Assembly (NCBI RefSeq): GCF_003011895.2
Contig: NZ_PXWF02000050.1
Coordinates: 1 to 64,000, forward strand
DNA: 64,000 bases
Source: Massilia glaciei
GTDB lineage: Bacteria; Pseudomonadota; Gammaproteobacteria; Burkholderiales; Burkholderiaceae_D
Direction: 5' to 3'
Shown: piece after piece, positions 18,518-27,903 of the stretch
Layout: each line of letters opens with the position of its first letter
Position numbering within the stretch: position 1 is the stretch's first letter
Program-made: the position numbers and the translations under genes
Notes under the pieces: model-generated
Database searches by the model: none
The model's input: the letters and a program-made list of their open reading frames with translations, nothing else
What the model was told of the DNA's origin: nothing

Positions 18518-20038
18518 TTACGCCCCCCGCATGGCGCCGATTTCGCGCTCGAGGAACTGCCAGATCGACGGTTCCTGGATCGCCGGCAGGTTCATGCGCA
18601 TACGCGTCGACGGCAGCTGGTTCGGCGAGAACAGGCTGCCGGGGGCCAGCAACAGCCCGCAAGCGAGCGCGCGCTCGGTCAGCACGTTGGTGTCAACGCC
18701 CGTGTCGACCCAGGCGAACAGGCCGGCGCGCGGGGGCGCGTCGACCCGCATGCCAAGCTGCTCGATGCGGCGCACGGTCTTGTCGCGCAGCGTGTCGAGG
18801 CGGGTGCGGATGCGGTCGGCGTGCTTGCGGTAGGCGCCCTCGGACAGGATTTTGTACACCACGCGCTCGCCGATGTCGCTGGTGGTCAGGGTGCCCAGCA
18901 TTTTGCGGTCGCACAGACGCTGCGCCCATTCGGGCGATGCGGCGATGAAGCCGACCCGCAGGTTGGCGGCCATGGTCTTCGAGAACCCGCCCAGGTAGAT
19001 CACGCGCTTGAGCTGGTCGAGCGAGGCCAGGCGCGTGGCCGGCTGCACCGCGCTGCCCGGATTGAGGTCGCAATAGATGTCGTCCTCGACGATCGCAAAG
19101 CCGTGCTCCTCGGCGATGCGCAGCACCTGGAACGCCTTGGCCGCCGACAGCGAGGTCGAGGTCGGATTGTGCAGCACCGAATTGATCACGTACAGCCGCG
19201 GCTTGTGCTCGGCCGCCAGCTGCGCCAGCTGGGCGATGTCGGGGCCGTTGGGCAGGCGCGGAATGCCGACCACCTTGGCCCCGAGCGCGGCGAAGGAGCC
19301 GAACATGAGGTACCAGGCGGGGTCGTCGACAAAGATGGTGTCGCCCGGGCGCGTGAATTCGCGCGCCACGATGTCCAGCGCCTGGGTCACGCCGACGGTG
19401 GTGACGATCTGCGACGGCGCGGCGGCGATTTCGAGCTCGGCCAATTTGCGCTGGAGCTGCTGGCGCAGCGGCAAAAAGCCTTGCGGCGCGCCGTAATTGA
19501 GCAGCAGGCTGGCGTGCTGCGAACCGATGCTGCGCAGCGCGTTGCCGATGGCGGCGCCGTCGAGCCATTCGGCCGGCAGCACGCCCGAGCCGGGCGCCTT
19601 TTGCTGGGGCGTCTGGCGGAACATATTGCGGATCAGCCAAACCACGTCGAGCGGACGCGCCTCGGCCGCCTCGACGCGGGCGGCCTCGCAGTCGGTGCCC
19701 GAGGAGCGCTCGCCCGCGTTCAGGGGCGAGCGCTCGCGCACGAAGAAGCCGGCGCCGCGGCGCGACTCGAGGAAGCCCTTCGCCACCAGCCGGTCGTAGC
19801 TGGCCACCACTGTCGAGCACGAGACGGCGTTGGCGGCGGCGAACTGGCGGATCGAGGGCATGCGCGCGCCGCTGCGCAGCAACTTGTCGTCGATGCGCGC
19901 GGCCACCGTGCGCACGATCTGGTCGATCAGCGACTCGCCCGATTCGCGCGAGAGCAGGCCGGCAAACGCGCCCGGCCGGCCACCACCCGGCCCCGCAAGG
20001 GCCGATAACGGGGATAATGCGTGTTCCGTATTGCTCAT
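18518..20038 (-). CDS. MocR-type (GntR/aminotransferase) transcription regulator
   Basis: Fusion of a GntR winged helix (about residues 35-100: LRSGARMPSIRQFAAANAV, then VVASYDRLVAKGFLESRRG) and a type I aminotransferase-like domain that binds PLP (Lys354 in GGFSKTMAANLRVGF); 506 residues. Such proteins usually sense PLP or an amino compound and control a neighbouring enzyme or transporter gene. Divergent from the LysE exporter at 20156; repeated GTAC half-sites lie between the two, and a near-identical array precedes the EamA exporter at 29102. Confidence 0.92.
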   Translation of the reverse strand: MSNTEHALSPLSALAGPGGGRPGAFAGLLSRESGESLIDQIVRTVAARIDDKLLRSGARMPSIRQFAAANAVSCSTVVASYDRLVAKGFLESRRGAGFFVRERSPLNAGERSSGTDCEAARVEAAEARPLDVVWLIRNMFRQTPQQKAPGSGVLPAEWLDGAAIGNALRSIGSQHASLLLNYGAPQGFLPLRQQLQRKLAELEIAAAPSQIVTTVGVTQALDIVAREFTRPGDTIFVDDPAWYLMFGSFAALGAKVVGIPRLPNGPDIAQLAQLAAEHKPRLYVINSVLHNPTSTSLSAAKAFQVLRIAEEHGFAIVEDDIYCDLNPGSAVQPATRLASLDQLKRVIYLGGFSKTMAANLRVGFIAASPEWAQRLCDRKMLGTLTTSDIGERVVYKILSEGAYRKHADRIRTRLDTLRDKTVRRIEQLGMRVDAPPRAGLFAWVDTGVDTNVLTERALACGLLLAPGSLFSPNQLPSTRMRMNLPAIQEPSIWQFLEREIGAMRGA

Positions 20039-20074
20039 ATAACCACTACAGTATGGGGAGTTTTTTGGGGCTTT

Positions 20075-20091
20075 GTACTTGTACTGTACTT
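20075..20091. promoter_or_regulatory. Candidate MocR operator (GTAC repeats)
   Basis: GTACTTGTACTGTACTT: three GTAC half-sites in direct order between the divergent MocR and LysE genes. The spacing N2 then N1 is repeated at 29026-29042 before the EamA gene. Binding by the MocR protein is inferred from position and repetition, not shown. Confidence 0.5.
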
Positions 20092-20155
20092 GCTTTGTGC
20101 ACTAGGATACACCCATCCCGTTTTGCGCACTTTTGCCTTACCAATACGACCAGCC

Positions 20156-20797
20156 ATGCCTTCACATACCCTCCTCGCCTTTGCCGCGATTTCGGCGCTG
20201 TCGATCATGACACCGGGGCCCGCGGTTTTGCTTACGCTGCGCAACGGCGCGACCCACGGCGCCAAGTCGGTGCTCCGTTCGGCGGCGGGCAATATCGCGG
20301 GCATGTTCATGCTTTCGGCGGCGGCGATGCTCGGTCTGGGCGCGCTGATGAACTCGTCGGCGCTGTTGTTTGGCGCGGTCAAACTGATCGGCGCGCTTTA
20401 TCTTTTTTATATCGGCCTGCGGGCGCTGTTTGCGCGCGTTCCGCCCGCGCAGGATGGTGCGCCTGAAAGCGCCGTGGGCGCCGCGCCCACCTCGCGTCAG
20501 CTGTTCGCCGAGGCAATCCTGACGGCGACCACGAATCCGAAGGCCTTGTTGTATTTCACGGCGCTGTTCCCCCAGTTCGTGGACGCCAAGGCGGCATTGC
20601 TCCCGCAGTTCTTCACACTCACGGGTATTTTCATGGTGCTCGCATACGCGATTCACATGGCTTATGCGGCATTGGCCTCGCGCGCCCGGCGCTGGCTGAT
20701 CCAGCCGCGCGTAGCCGTTTGGATGAAGCGCGTGTTCGGGGCCGTTTTTATCACCTTCGGCACGCTGCTGCTGACCGTGCGGCGCCAGGCCGCCTGA
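20156..20797 (+). CDS. LysE/RhtB-family exporter
   Basis: Inner-membrane amino-acid-type exporter of 213 residues with about six hydrophobic segments. The family signature SIMTPGPAVLLTLRNGATHG is near residue 16, followed by GAKSVLRSAAGNIAGM and TTNPKALLYFTALFPQFV. ATG 20156 gives the normal N-terminus; an upstream frame extension lacks family features. Probably regulated by the divergent MocR gene. The exported substrate is unknown. Confidence 0.92.
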   Translation: MPSHTLLAFAAISALSIMTPGPAVLLTLRNGATHGAKSVLRSAAGNIAGMFMLSAAAMLGLGALMNSSALLFGAVKLIGALYLFYIGLRALFARVPPAQDGAPESAVGAAPTSRQLFAEAILTATTNPKALLYFTALFPQFVDAKAALLPQFFTLTGIFMVLAYAIHMAYAALASRARRWLIQPRVAVWMKRVFGAVFITFGTLLLTVRRQAA

Positions 20798-20825
20798 CCC
20801 ATATGTTCGACATGCAAGGAGAAAC

Positions 20826-21449
20826 ATGATCCAGGTTCTCGGCAAGCCCTCGTCCATCAATGTGCGCAAGGTCTTATGGACGTGCGTGGAGATTGGCGAG
20901 CCGTTCGTTCAGGAATCGTGGGGATCGGGCTTTCGTTCGACCGATGCGGCGCAGTTCAAGGCGCTCAATCCCAACGCGATGGTGCCCGTCATCCGCGATG
21001 GCGACTTCACGCTGTGGGAATCGAATACGATCTGCCGCTATCTGGCGGCCAAGCACGGGCGCGCCGATTTGCTGCCGCGGGACGCGGCCGCGCGCGCCAA
21101 GGTCGAACAGTGGATGGACTGGCAGGCGACCGAATTGAACAACGCGTGGCGCTACGCGTTCATGGCGCTGGTGCGCCAAAGTACGCTGCACCCGGACGCG
21201 CACGCGGTCACAGCAAGCGTCGCCGGCTGGAACCGGCATATGGGGATTCTCGACGACCAGCTGAGCAAGACGGGGCCCTATGTCTGCGGGCCCGAATTCA
21301 CGCTGGCCGACATCGTGCTCGCGCTGTCGGTCAACCGTTGGCTGATGACGCCGATGACGCGCCCCGCTTATGCTGCGCTTGCAGCCTATATGGAACTGCT
21401 GCGGCAGCGCGAGGGCTTTCGCCTGCATTGCGCAAATGGCAGCCCCTGA
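20826..21449 (+). CDS. Glutathione S-transferase family protein
   Basis: Protein of 207 residues with a thioredoxin-like N-terminal domain (SSINVRKVLWTCVEI, the serine pair near residues 9-10 being the likely thiol-activating position; NAMVPVIRDGDFTLWESNTI with the cis-proline and glutathione-binding Glu-Ser) and a helical C-terminal domain (FTLADIVLALSVNRW). AAGGAGAAAC precedes the ATG. It follows lysE after 28 bp and may be cotranscribed. Confidence 0.92.
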   Translation: MIQVLGKPSSINVRKVLWTCVEIGEPFVQESWGSGFRSTDAAQFKALNPNAMVPVIRDGDFTLWESNTICRYLAAKHGRADLLPRDAAARAKVEQWMDWQATELNNAWRYAFMALVRQSTLHPDAHAVTASVAGWNRHMGILDDQLSKTGPYVCGPEFTLADIVLALSVNRWLMTPMTRPAYAALAAYMELLRQREGFRLHCANGSP

Positions 21450-21488
21450 GCTGTCGACACCGCCCCCAGGCCAATATAGGAATCCGCC

Positions 21489-22148
21489 ACGAACGCAGTA
21501 AAGCTGCTTGTCGTCTTCGTCGCCCTGGCGGCCGCAACAGCGCCTGCTTTGGCTGAAGAGGGGCATATCAAAGCCGCAGCAGCGGTTAAAGCCTTATTTC
21601 CAAATCAAGGATTCAGCATTTGGAATGCTGAATTTTGCGACTTGAACGGCGACGGAATTGAGGATCTTGGCCTTATCCTGACAAATACCGAGGGTCCCGG
21701 CGAGCGCAGCGAAAGACTGGCGGTACTCGCCGGCCACCGGAACGGCCAATACACGATCCTCTCGCTTTCTGATGAGTTCTGCAAAATCCGCCAGTTTTAC
21801 AATATGGCCGTCGAGGGCGGGACTTTGCTCGTCACCGGTTACTCCTCCTCGTCTTCGCGCTTCAGTATGCGGTTCAGGTACAACGACAAACGGAAAGATC
21901 TCGAACTCATTGGTGAGGATGAACAGAATGAGGACGACGAAGCCAAGACTGCGGACAAACTAAGCATCAACTACTTAACGAGAAAAATTTCGTACTCGAA
22001 AAATATGGGCGGCAAGCGCAAAGAAGTTGCCACCATAATGCCGCCGCAAGGGCTGGTCGGTCTTCAAGGGTTCGACTGCGGAACGTATGATGACAAAAAC
22101 ACTGAACGGTATTTTTACCTGAATCGAGATCGACCAAATGGCCGATAG
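21489..22148 (+). CDS. Secreted protein of unknown function with apparent ACG start
   Basis: The frame begins after a TAG at 21477 and encodes a clear signal peptide, VKLLVVFVALAAATAPALA, cleaved before EEGHIK. No ATG, GTG or TTG precedes this signal sequence in frame; the codon at the expected start is ACG (21489) with AGGA nine bases upstream. TTG 21549 would remove the signal peptide. The mature part (about 198 residues) contains FCDLNGDGIEDLGLIL, an FG-GAP-like calcium-loop pattern, and an acidic stretch near 140. Either ACG is used, weakly, or the start codon has been lost. No family recognised. Confidence 0.7.
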   Translation, partial: TNAVKLLVVFVALAAATAPALAEEGHIKAAAAVKALFPNQGFSIWNAEFCDLNGDGIEDLGLILTNTEGPGERSERLAVLAGHRNGQYTILSLSDEFCKIRQFYNMAVEGGTLLVTGYSSSSSRFSMRFRYNDKRKDLELIGEDEQNEDDEAKTADKLSINYLTRKISYSKNMGGKRKEVATIMPPQGLVGLQGFDCGTYDDKNTERYFYLNRDRPNGR

Positions 22149-22170
22149 CGGCTTTGCAAAGTCGGCATCA

Positions 22171-23217
22171 TCACACGTCTCCCGTCAATTGCAGGAAATG
22201 GTCGAGGATGTGGAAATGGTCTTCGAAGAACTGCTCCTCCATCGATAGCAACTGGTCGATCGGCACCCATTTCGCGAGCGCGGCATCGTCCGCGCCCTCA
22301 ATCTCCGGCAGGTGCTCCGTCTTGAGGTCGAAGAAATGCGCATGCGTGATGGTGCGGCCGCGCTGGCTGCGGTTTGGATGGTCGAACACGGCCACGCCGA
22401 TCAGCGCGTCCGCCAAGGTTGGCATCAGCACGCCGAGCTCGGTTTCTTCGTTCAGCTCGCGCATCGCGGCCTGCAGCAGGCGCTCGCCCGGCTCGACGAA
22501 TCCGCCGGGCATCGCCCACAATCCTTTGCCCGGAAAGTCATTGCGGCGGATCAGCAGCACGTAACCCGCCGTCTTGACCACCGCGTCGACCGTGGAAAAT
22601 ATCGGTGGGTACGGCGCGGCGCGCCAGGATGCCTTGTAGGCCTCGACCGCCTTGTGTTCCTCGGCCAGGGGCGCGAAATACGGCAGGAAGGTCCACGCCT
22701 TCAGGTACTGGCGCACCGCCGTCGGCACCAACGGCGCGATGACGCTGAGCGATACATCGAGGTCCTCGGCCTCGAACAAGACGCGCCGGATGCGGGTGGC
22801 GTCAATCTCGGCCTCGACCTTCACGCTGAGCGGCTCCCATTCGGGGAAGTTATTCAGGTAATAGCTCGATACGTCCTTGAAAAAAGCGACCAGCGCTATC
22901 TTCTGCGCCGCTGGCGCCATGCGCTTCACACCGGCACGCACCTCGGCAGCCCAGCGCGGATCGTTATAGTAGTCGCGCGCCGCGAGGTAACTGACGCGCG
23001 TGCGTTCTTCGGCCGCCAAACTACCGTCGATCATGGCGGCGCGCTCCTCCCAGGTGAAGGGATTTTTGGCGCTGCGGGAGCGAAACGACGAGCCAAGCAC
23101 TACCACCACGTGCGGGGCGCTGGCCAATGCCGCCTTCAGGAGCGCGGCATGGCCGTTGTGAAAAGGTTGGAACCGGCCGATAAGTACCGCGACATCGGCG
23201 CGCGCATCGTTAATCAT
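22171..23217 (-). CDS. Bifunctional NMN adenylyltransferase / Nudix hydrolase
   Basis: 348 residues. The N-terminal half is a nucleotidyltransferase with GRFQPFHNGHAALLK (the HxGH motif) that would join NMN and ATP to NAD. The C-terminal half is a Nudix domain with GGFVEPGERLLQAAMRELNE followed by ETEL, matching the complete Nudix box, probably for ADP-ribose. This is the NadM-Nudix arrangement known from cyanobacteria and proteobacteria. Last gene of the minus-strand NAD salvage operon, 15 bp after nadE. Confidence 0.93.
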   Translation of the reverse strand: MINDARADVAVLIGRFQPFHNGHAALLKAALASAPHVVVVLGSSFRSRSAKNPFTWEERAAMIDGSLAAEERTRVSYLAARDYYNDPRWAAEVRAGVKRMAPAAQKIALVAFFKDVSSYYLNNFPEWEPLSVKVEAEIDATRIRRVLFEAEDLDVSLSVIAPLVPTAVRQYLKAWTFLPYFAPLAEEHKAVEAYKASWRAAPYPPIFSTVDAVVKTAGYVLLIRRNDFPGKGLWAMPGGFVEPGERLLQAAMRELNEETELGVLMPTLADALIGVAVFDHPNRSQRGRTITHAHFFDLKTEHLPEIEGADDAALAKWVPIDQLLSMEEQFFEDHFHILDHFLQLTGDV

Positions 23218-23231
23218 GGAATCCCCTGGGT

Positions 23232-24935
23232 TCAGTATTTTGCCGTGATCGGGATTTGACGCCCGCTGCCGAATGCGCGCGCGCGCACGCGGATGATCGG
23301 CGGCGCCTGGCGGCGCTTGTATTCGTTTCGGGCGACCATGCCGAGGATGCGGGTGACCAGCATCTTGCCCTCATCGGTCTCGGTCAGCCGGCTGACGAAT
23401 CGGCTCGCCGATTGGGCATCGGGCGTTGGCAGGCGGTTGCCTTCGATATGCCACTTCAGGATTTCGTCGAGCACCTCGTAGGGCGGCAGGCTGTCGGTAT
23501 CCTGCTGTCCCGGCGCCAGTTCGGCCGATGGCGGCTTGCTCAATACCGCCTCGGGAATGATTTCGCGCCCGGCGTTTTGATTGACGTGGCGCGACAATGC
23601 ATAAACCTCGGTTTTATAGAGGTCGCCGATCAGGCCCAGGCCGCCATTGGTGTCGCCGTACAGGGTGCAATAGCCGACCGATATCTCGCTCTTGTTGCCG
23701 GTGGTGATCAACAAGGCGCCGAACGCATTCGAGTACTCCATCAAGATGGTGCCGCGGATGCGCGCCTGCAGGTTCTCGAGCGGCAGCCCGGTCAAGGGCA
23801 CGTCGAACGCGCTCCCGAAGCCGGCGCTGAATTGATCGACCAGGGCGCGGATCGGATGGGTGTAGAGCTTGATGCCGAGGTTGTCGCAAAGCGCCACCGA
23901 GTCCGATACCGAACCTTCGCTCGAGAAAGCCGATGGCATCGTTATCGCGCACACGTTGTGGGCGCCGAGCGCCTCGACGGCGAGCGCCAGCGTCACGGCC
24001 GAATCGATGCCGCCCGAGGAGCCGACCACCACCGTGCTGAAATTGCAGCGGCGAGCGTAGTCCTGCAGCCCGAGTACGATCTGGCGCCGCGTGAATTCCA
24101 CCGCCGACAGGCCGATCGGATCGGGCGTTGGCAGCGCCGAGCCGTCGAGCGCGATGAACCGGCCCGCCTCAAACCCGATCACCTGAAAGTCTTCGGTGAA
24201 GCGGGCCGCCTCGAACGCGATGCCCTGCGCGGGCGATACCGCGAACGAGGCGCCGTCGAACACCAGTTGATCCTGTCCGCCCACCTGGTTCACATACAGC
24301 AGCGGCAGATTGCTGTGGGCGGCCGCGGCGCTGAATATCTCGTGCCGCTGCTTGCGTTTGCCGATGTCCGACGGGCTAGCATTGATGCTCACAATCAGTT
24401 CCGGCGATGCATCGCGCAGGGCGTCGAATGGATTGACGAGGTAATCGCGGCCCTGATTGTTCCACGCATCCTCGCACACCATGAATCCGATGCTATGGCC
24501 GGCCACTTCGAGTATGCACGCGCCTTCCGGGCCGGGTTCGAAATGGCGCCGCTCGTCGAAAATGCCATAGGTCGGCAGCAGCTGCTTGTAGTATTCCGCG
24601 ACCACCTCGCCGTCGCGGATCGCGAGCAGCGCGTTGCGCAAGGCCTTGCCGGGCCCGGTGCCGCGGCGCACCGTGCCGATCACCGCCACCAATGCCGGCA
24701 TCGCGCGCGAGGCGAGCAAAACCTCGCCGAGCGCGTCATCGAGATTTTGCAGAAAGGCGGCGTCCTCGAGCAGGTCGCCCGGATAGTATCCGCACAATGA
24801 CAATTCGGAGAACACGACCATGTCGGCGCCCCGTCCGCTCGCGTGTTGCATATGCCGCACCGTGGCCGCCACATTGCCGGCAAAGTCGCCCACGGTGTAG
24901 TTCAGTTGGGCGATCGCTAGTTTTATCATTGTCAT
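23232..24935 (-). CDS. nadE: Glutamine-dependent NAD+ synthetase
   Basis: 567 residues. The N-terminal nitrilase-type glutaminase domain starts MIKLAIAQLNYTVGDFAGNV; the triad is visible as the glutamate in VFSELSLCGYYPGD, the lysine in YYKQLLPTYGIFDE and the cysteine in FMVCEDAWN. The C-terminal synthetase has the ATP loop VVGSSGGIDSAVTLALA and GYCTLYGDTNGG. It amidates nicotinic acid adenine dinucleotide to NAD. Flanked by pncB upstream and nadM-Nudix downstream. Confidence 0.96.
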   Translation of the reverse strand: MTMIKLAIAQLNYTVGDFAGNVAATVRHMQHASGRGADMVVFSELSLCGYYPGDLLEDAAFLQNLDDALGEVLLASRAMPALVAVIGTVRRGTGPGKALRNALLAIRDGEVVAEYYKQLLPTYGIFDERRHFEPGPEGACILEVAGHSIGFMVCEDAWNNQGRDYLVNPFDALRDASPELIVSINASPSDIGKRKQRHEIFSAAAAHSNLPLLYVNQVGGQDQLVFDGASFAVSPAQGIAFEAARFTEDFQVIGFEAGRFIALDGSALPTPDPIGLSAVEFTRRQIVLGLQDYARRCNFSTVVVGSSGGIDSAVTLALAVEALGAHNVCAITMPSAFSSEGSVSDSVALCDNLGIKLYTHPIRALVDQFSAGFGSAFDVPLTGLPLENLQARIRGTILMEYSNAFGALLITTGNKSEISVGYCTLYGDTNGGLGLIGDLYKTEVYALSRHVNQNAGREIIPEAVLSKPPSAELAPGQQDTDSLPPYEVLDEILKWHIEGNRLPTPDAQSASRFVSRLTETDEGKMLVTRILGMVARNEYKRRQAPPIIRVRARAFGSGRQIPITAKY

Positions 24936-24944
24936 CTCGGTACC

Positions 24945-26135
24945 TTAAGTGGCGCAATGGTGGAATACCTGGCCAAGATAGGCCAGGAAGGTCGTGTCTT
25001 TGCACAGCGTTTTGCCAGCGGAATCGGAAAGCTTTGCCACCGGCTGGCCGTTACAGCTCATCAGTTTCATCACGATGTTCAGTGCCGGTATCGGCGTGTC
25101 GTTCGACAGGTTGGTGCCGATGCCAAAGCCGGTCATGGTGCGGTTGGCAAAGTGCCGATGCAGCGCCAAGGCCTTTGGCAGATCGAGTCCGTCCGAAAAT
25201 ACCAGCCGTTTGGTGCGCGCGTCGATCCGCAGTGTCGCATAATGGGCCAGGGCCTTCTCGCCCCAGACGAACGGGTCGCCCGAATCATGGCGCAAACCGT
25301 CGAACAGCTTGGCGAAATACAAATCGAAATCGGCCAGGAATGCGTCCATGCCGACCACGTCGGTCAAGGCGGTGCCGAGTTCGCCCCGGTATTCCTGCAC
25401 CCAGTCTTCGAGCGCCGCCTTCTGGAAGTCGCGCAGGCGCACGCCAAACGACTGGAATGCCTGCAGATACTCATGCGCCATGGTCCCGATCGGCACCAGA
25501 TTGTATTTTTTGGCCAGATACACGTTCGACGTACCTTTGAAATACTCGGGGACGGCCTCGGCCAGCGTTCCCACCACTTCGTCCTGCCAGACGGCGGAAA
25601 AACGCCGGCGCACGCCGAAATCGAAAAACTCGAAAGGGTGCCGGCAGGCCGACTCGCCCGCGGTTTGTTTAAGCAGCGCGATTTTGGCGCCCAGCCGCTT
25701 GCGTCCCTCATCGAGCGCGGCTTGCTGGTCGAAGCGGCGGAAATAGAGTTCGTTGACGATGTACAGGACGTAAATCTCGAAACCCATCACATGGACCAGC
25801 GGCCCCTTCGCTTCGATCTTCAGGGTCGGGCCGTCGGTGTCGACGGTGATGAATTTGCGCTGGAAGCGGAACAGCGTCAGGAAATCGACGAAGTCGCTCT
25901 TGATGAAGCGCAGGCCGCGCAAGTAGTCCAACTCATCTTCAGCAAACGTCATTTGGCACAAATGATCGAGTTCGCGTTCGACGTCGCCCTTCAGTTCCGC
26001 CAGCGGATAGGCCGGCTGGTTGCGGCAGACAAAGGCGTATTCGGTTTGGGCATCCGGATGGCGATGCAGCAGCGCCTGCCACATCGTGAATTTATAGAGG
26101 TCTGTTTCGAGCAGGCTGCGTACGATCGGCTTCAT
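24945..26135 (-). CDS. pncB: Nicotinate phosphoribosyltransferase
   Basis: 396 residues. Converts nicotinate and PRPP to nicotinate mononucleotide. Family segments: [20 protein letters not shown] at the N-terminus, [34 protein letters not shown] (with the catalytic-type histidine) and [17 protein letters not shown]. Gaps to nadE (9 bp) and pncA (15 bp) are very short, as expected of one operon. Confidence 0.96.
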   Translation of the reverse strand: MKPIVRSLLETDLYKFTMWQALLHRHPDAQTEYAFVCRNQPAYPLAELKGDVERELDHLCQMTFAEDELDYLRGLRFIKSDFVDFLTLFRFQRKFITVDTDGPTLKIEAKGPLVHVMGFEIYVLYIVNELYFRRFDQQAALDEGRKRLGAKIALLKQTAGESACRHPFEFFDFGVRRRFSAVWQDEVVGTLAEAVPEYFKGTSNVYLAKKYNLVPIGTMAHEYLQAFQSFGVRLRDFQKAALEDWVQEYRGELGTALTDVVGMDAFLADFDLYFAKLFDGLRHDSGDPFVWGEKALAHYATLRIDARTKRLVFSDGLDLPKALALHRHFANRTMTGFGIGTNLSNDTPIPALNIVMKLMSCNGQPVAKLSDSAGKTLCKDTTFLAYLGQVFHHCAT

Positions 26136-26150
26136 GGGATTCCAATTCCG

Positions 26151-27020
26151 TTAACTTTTTGCGTTGGCGAGCAATTCGGGCAGTATTTCGGCCGCTTTGG
26201 CGACCTGCACGCCGCGCGCCTTCATATCCTCGATAAACGCCAGGAACTGCGCGTCGTATCCGGTCACGGCGCTCATGCAATCGGTCAGCAGCACCAATTT
26301 TGACAGGTGGCGCTGATCGACATTGGCGACCAGGTGCTCGGTGGTCGCCTTGACGCAATGGCTGCCGGCCTCGCCGGTGATGAACACCCGGTCCGCGCTC
26401 GACAGCACCTCGATCAGTGCGCCATTCAACTGGGTGGCCTCGTCGTCGTCGTCCGGCACCTCGGCCTGGATCGCGGAATAGTGCTCGGTCCACGGGTTGG
26501 TGCCCTTGATCACCCGGTCGACCTTGCCATGCCCGCCATTCTCCCAGTGGTTCAATGCCGCTTGCACATCGGCGTGCACTTGCCGCCCCCAACTGCCAAT
26601 CTCGCAATGGACGGGCCAGACCATGAGGCTGTAACGGCCCGCCGCCTCGAGCGTCTCGAGATAATTAAGCACGCGCGGCAAGGCCGCCGGATCGCGCGGC
26701 AGATAGCGCCCGGCCCGCACATCGGCGGCCGTTATCTGCGTGAAGGGATGCACTTCCTGTTTTGCGCCATCGGTCCAAAAACCGGGATGGGCGATATCGA
26801 GCCTGTGGTGCGAGTCGATCGTCACGCTGATGCCGGAGAGCCCGGCCCGGCCGCGGTTGACCAATTCGGCCACATTCAACATATCGGCGTGCGCGCCCGG
26901 CACCGGCAGCGCAGGGGCGTTCCGTCCGGATGCGGGCGCATCGGCAGGGCGGTACCCTTCCGGCAGATCGCAAAAATCGTTTTGCGGATCGATGACGAGT
27001 AGATGCAGATTCCGTTTCAT
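26151..27020 (-). CDS. pncA: Nicotinamidase (cysteine hydrolase)
   Basis: 289 residues, longer than the usual 180-215. The isochorismatase-like triad is visible as Asp11 in LLVIDPQNDFC, the lysine in RVIKGTNPW and the cysteine in ITGEAGSHCVKATTEH. Metal-site residues are near TIDSHHRLDIAHPGFW. It deamidates nicotinamide to nicotinate. First gene of the operon pncA-pncB-nadE-nadM. ATG 27020, with AAGGA upstream, was preferred over an upstream alternative start. The NrtR-type palindrome begins 38 bp upstream of this start. Confidence 0.93.
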   Translation of the reverse strand: MKRNLHLLVIDPQNDFCDLPEGYRPADAPASGRNAPALPVPGAHADMLNVAELVNRGRAGLSGISVTIDSHHRLDIAHPGFWTDGAKQEVHPFTQITAADVRAGRYLPRDPAALPRVLNYLETLEAAGRYSLMVWPVHCEIGSWGRQVHADVQAALNHWENGGHGKVDRVIKGTNPWTEHYSAIQAEVPDDDDEATQLNGALIEVLSSADRVFITGEAGSHCVKATTEHLVANVDQRHLSKLVLLTDCMSAVTGYDAQFLAFIEDMKARGVQVAKAAEILPELLANAKS

Positions 27021-27057
27021 TGCGCGTCCTTTCGCATTAGTTGACCCAGTGTAAATC

Positions 27058-27082
27058 ACTTAGTTTTCAAATGCAACTAAGT
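27058..27082. promoter_or_regulatory. NrtR operator (palindrome)
   Basis: ACTTAGTT and AACTAAGT are perfect 8-bp inverted arms separated by nine bases, placed between pncA and nrtR. NrtR repressors are known to control NAD genes through TTAGT/ACTAA palindromes, so this is a well-supported site for repression of both directions. Confidence 0.85.
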
Positions 27083-27177
27083 CGGCTATAATTTTCTCAA
27101 AGGAAAAATTTGCGCCTGTTTTTATCCCTGCGCATTGATACTCATCACAATCAGCGGCGACTGGCTTAAGATGGAAA

Positions 27178-27882
27178 ATGTACTTAGCCTCCGAAACGGC
27201 TCCTTATTTGGATAAGACAATGAACAATGTCATTTGCACGGTCGATGTGGTTTTGCTCACCATTAAAGACGAGCGGCTCAGTGTCGCCCTGCTCAAAAGG
27301 GAGCGCGAGCCGTATCGCGGGGTGGCCGCCCTGCCTGGCGGATTCATCCATGCCGAAGACAACGACGCGCGCGACGCGGCCTTGCGCGTACTCAACGAAA
27401 AAACCCGCATCGAGGCGCCCTACCTCGAGCAGTTGGCCACGTTTTCGGGCCCCGCGCGCGACCCGCGCGGCTGGTCCATATCGGTCACCTACTATGCGCT
27501 TGTGTCGTTCGACGTGATCGAGCGCGCCGGACACCCGGATATCAAACTGGCCAACGTCGACCAGCTCACCAACCTGCCGTTCGACCACCGCGGCATCATC
27601 GAAACGGCGGTCGCGCGGCTGCGCAGCAAGAGCCAGTATTCCTCTTTGCCTTGCTATCTGGCCGGCGAGGCATTCACCCTGCCCCATCTGCAGCGCATCT
27701 ATGAGGCGCTCATGGGCGAACCTTTGAACAAGGTCAGCTTTCGCAGGAAAATCAAGGAGATGGCGATGCTCGAAATTCTGGAAGGGCAGTTTGACAGCGC
27801 GGGCGCGCACCGGCCGGCGCAGTTGCACCGCTTGAAGCCGGAATTGCGCGAGCGATTGACGCTGCTCGAACGTGGCCTTTGA
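27178..27882 (+). CDS. nrtR: Nudix-related transcriptional regulator NrtR
   Basis: 234 residues. The N-terminal Nudix-fold domain has a degenerate Nudix box (GGFIHAEDNDARDAALRVLN, then EKT, lacking the full glutamate set), so it should bind rather than hydrolyse ADP-ribose. The C-terminal winged helix contains LPHLQRIYEALMGEPLNKVS followed by FRRKIKEMAMLE, the usual NrtR DNA-binding signature. Divergent from the NAD salvage operon. Start uncertain: ATG 27178 or ATG 27220 (MNNVICTVDV), the latter closer to family length. Confidence 0.92.
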   Translation: MYLASETAPYLDKTMNNVICTVDVVLLTIKDERLSVALLKREREPYRGVAALPGGFIHAEDNDARDAALRVLNEKTRIEAPYLEQLATFSGPARDPRGWSISVTYYALVSFDVIERAGHPDIKLANVDQLTNLPFDHRGIIETAVARLRSKSQYSSLPCYLAGEAFTLPHLQRIYEALMGEPLNKVSFRRKIKEMAMLEILEGQFDSAGAHRPAQLHRLKPELRERLTLLERGL

Positions 27883-27903
27883 ACTAAAACGGGCGCCGCG
27901 CGA

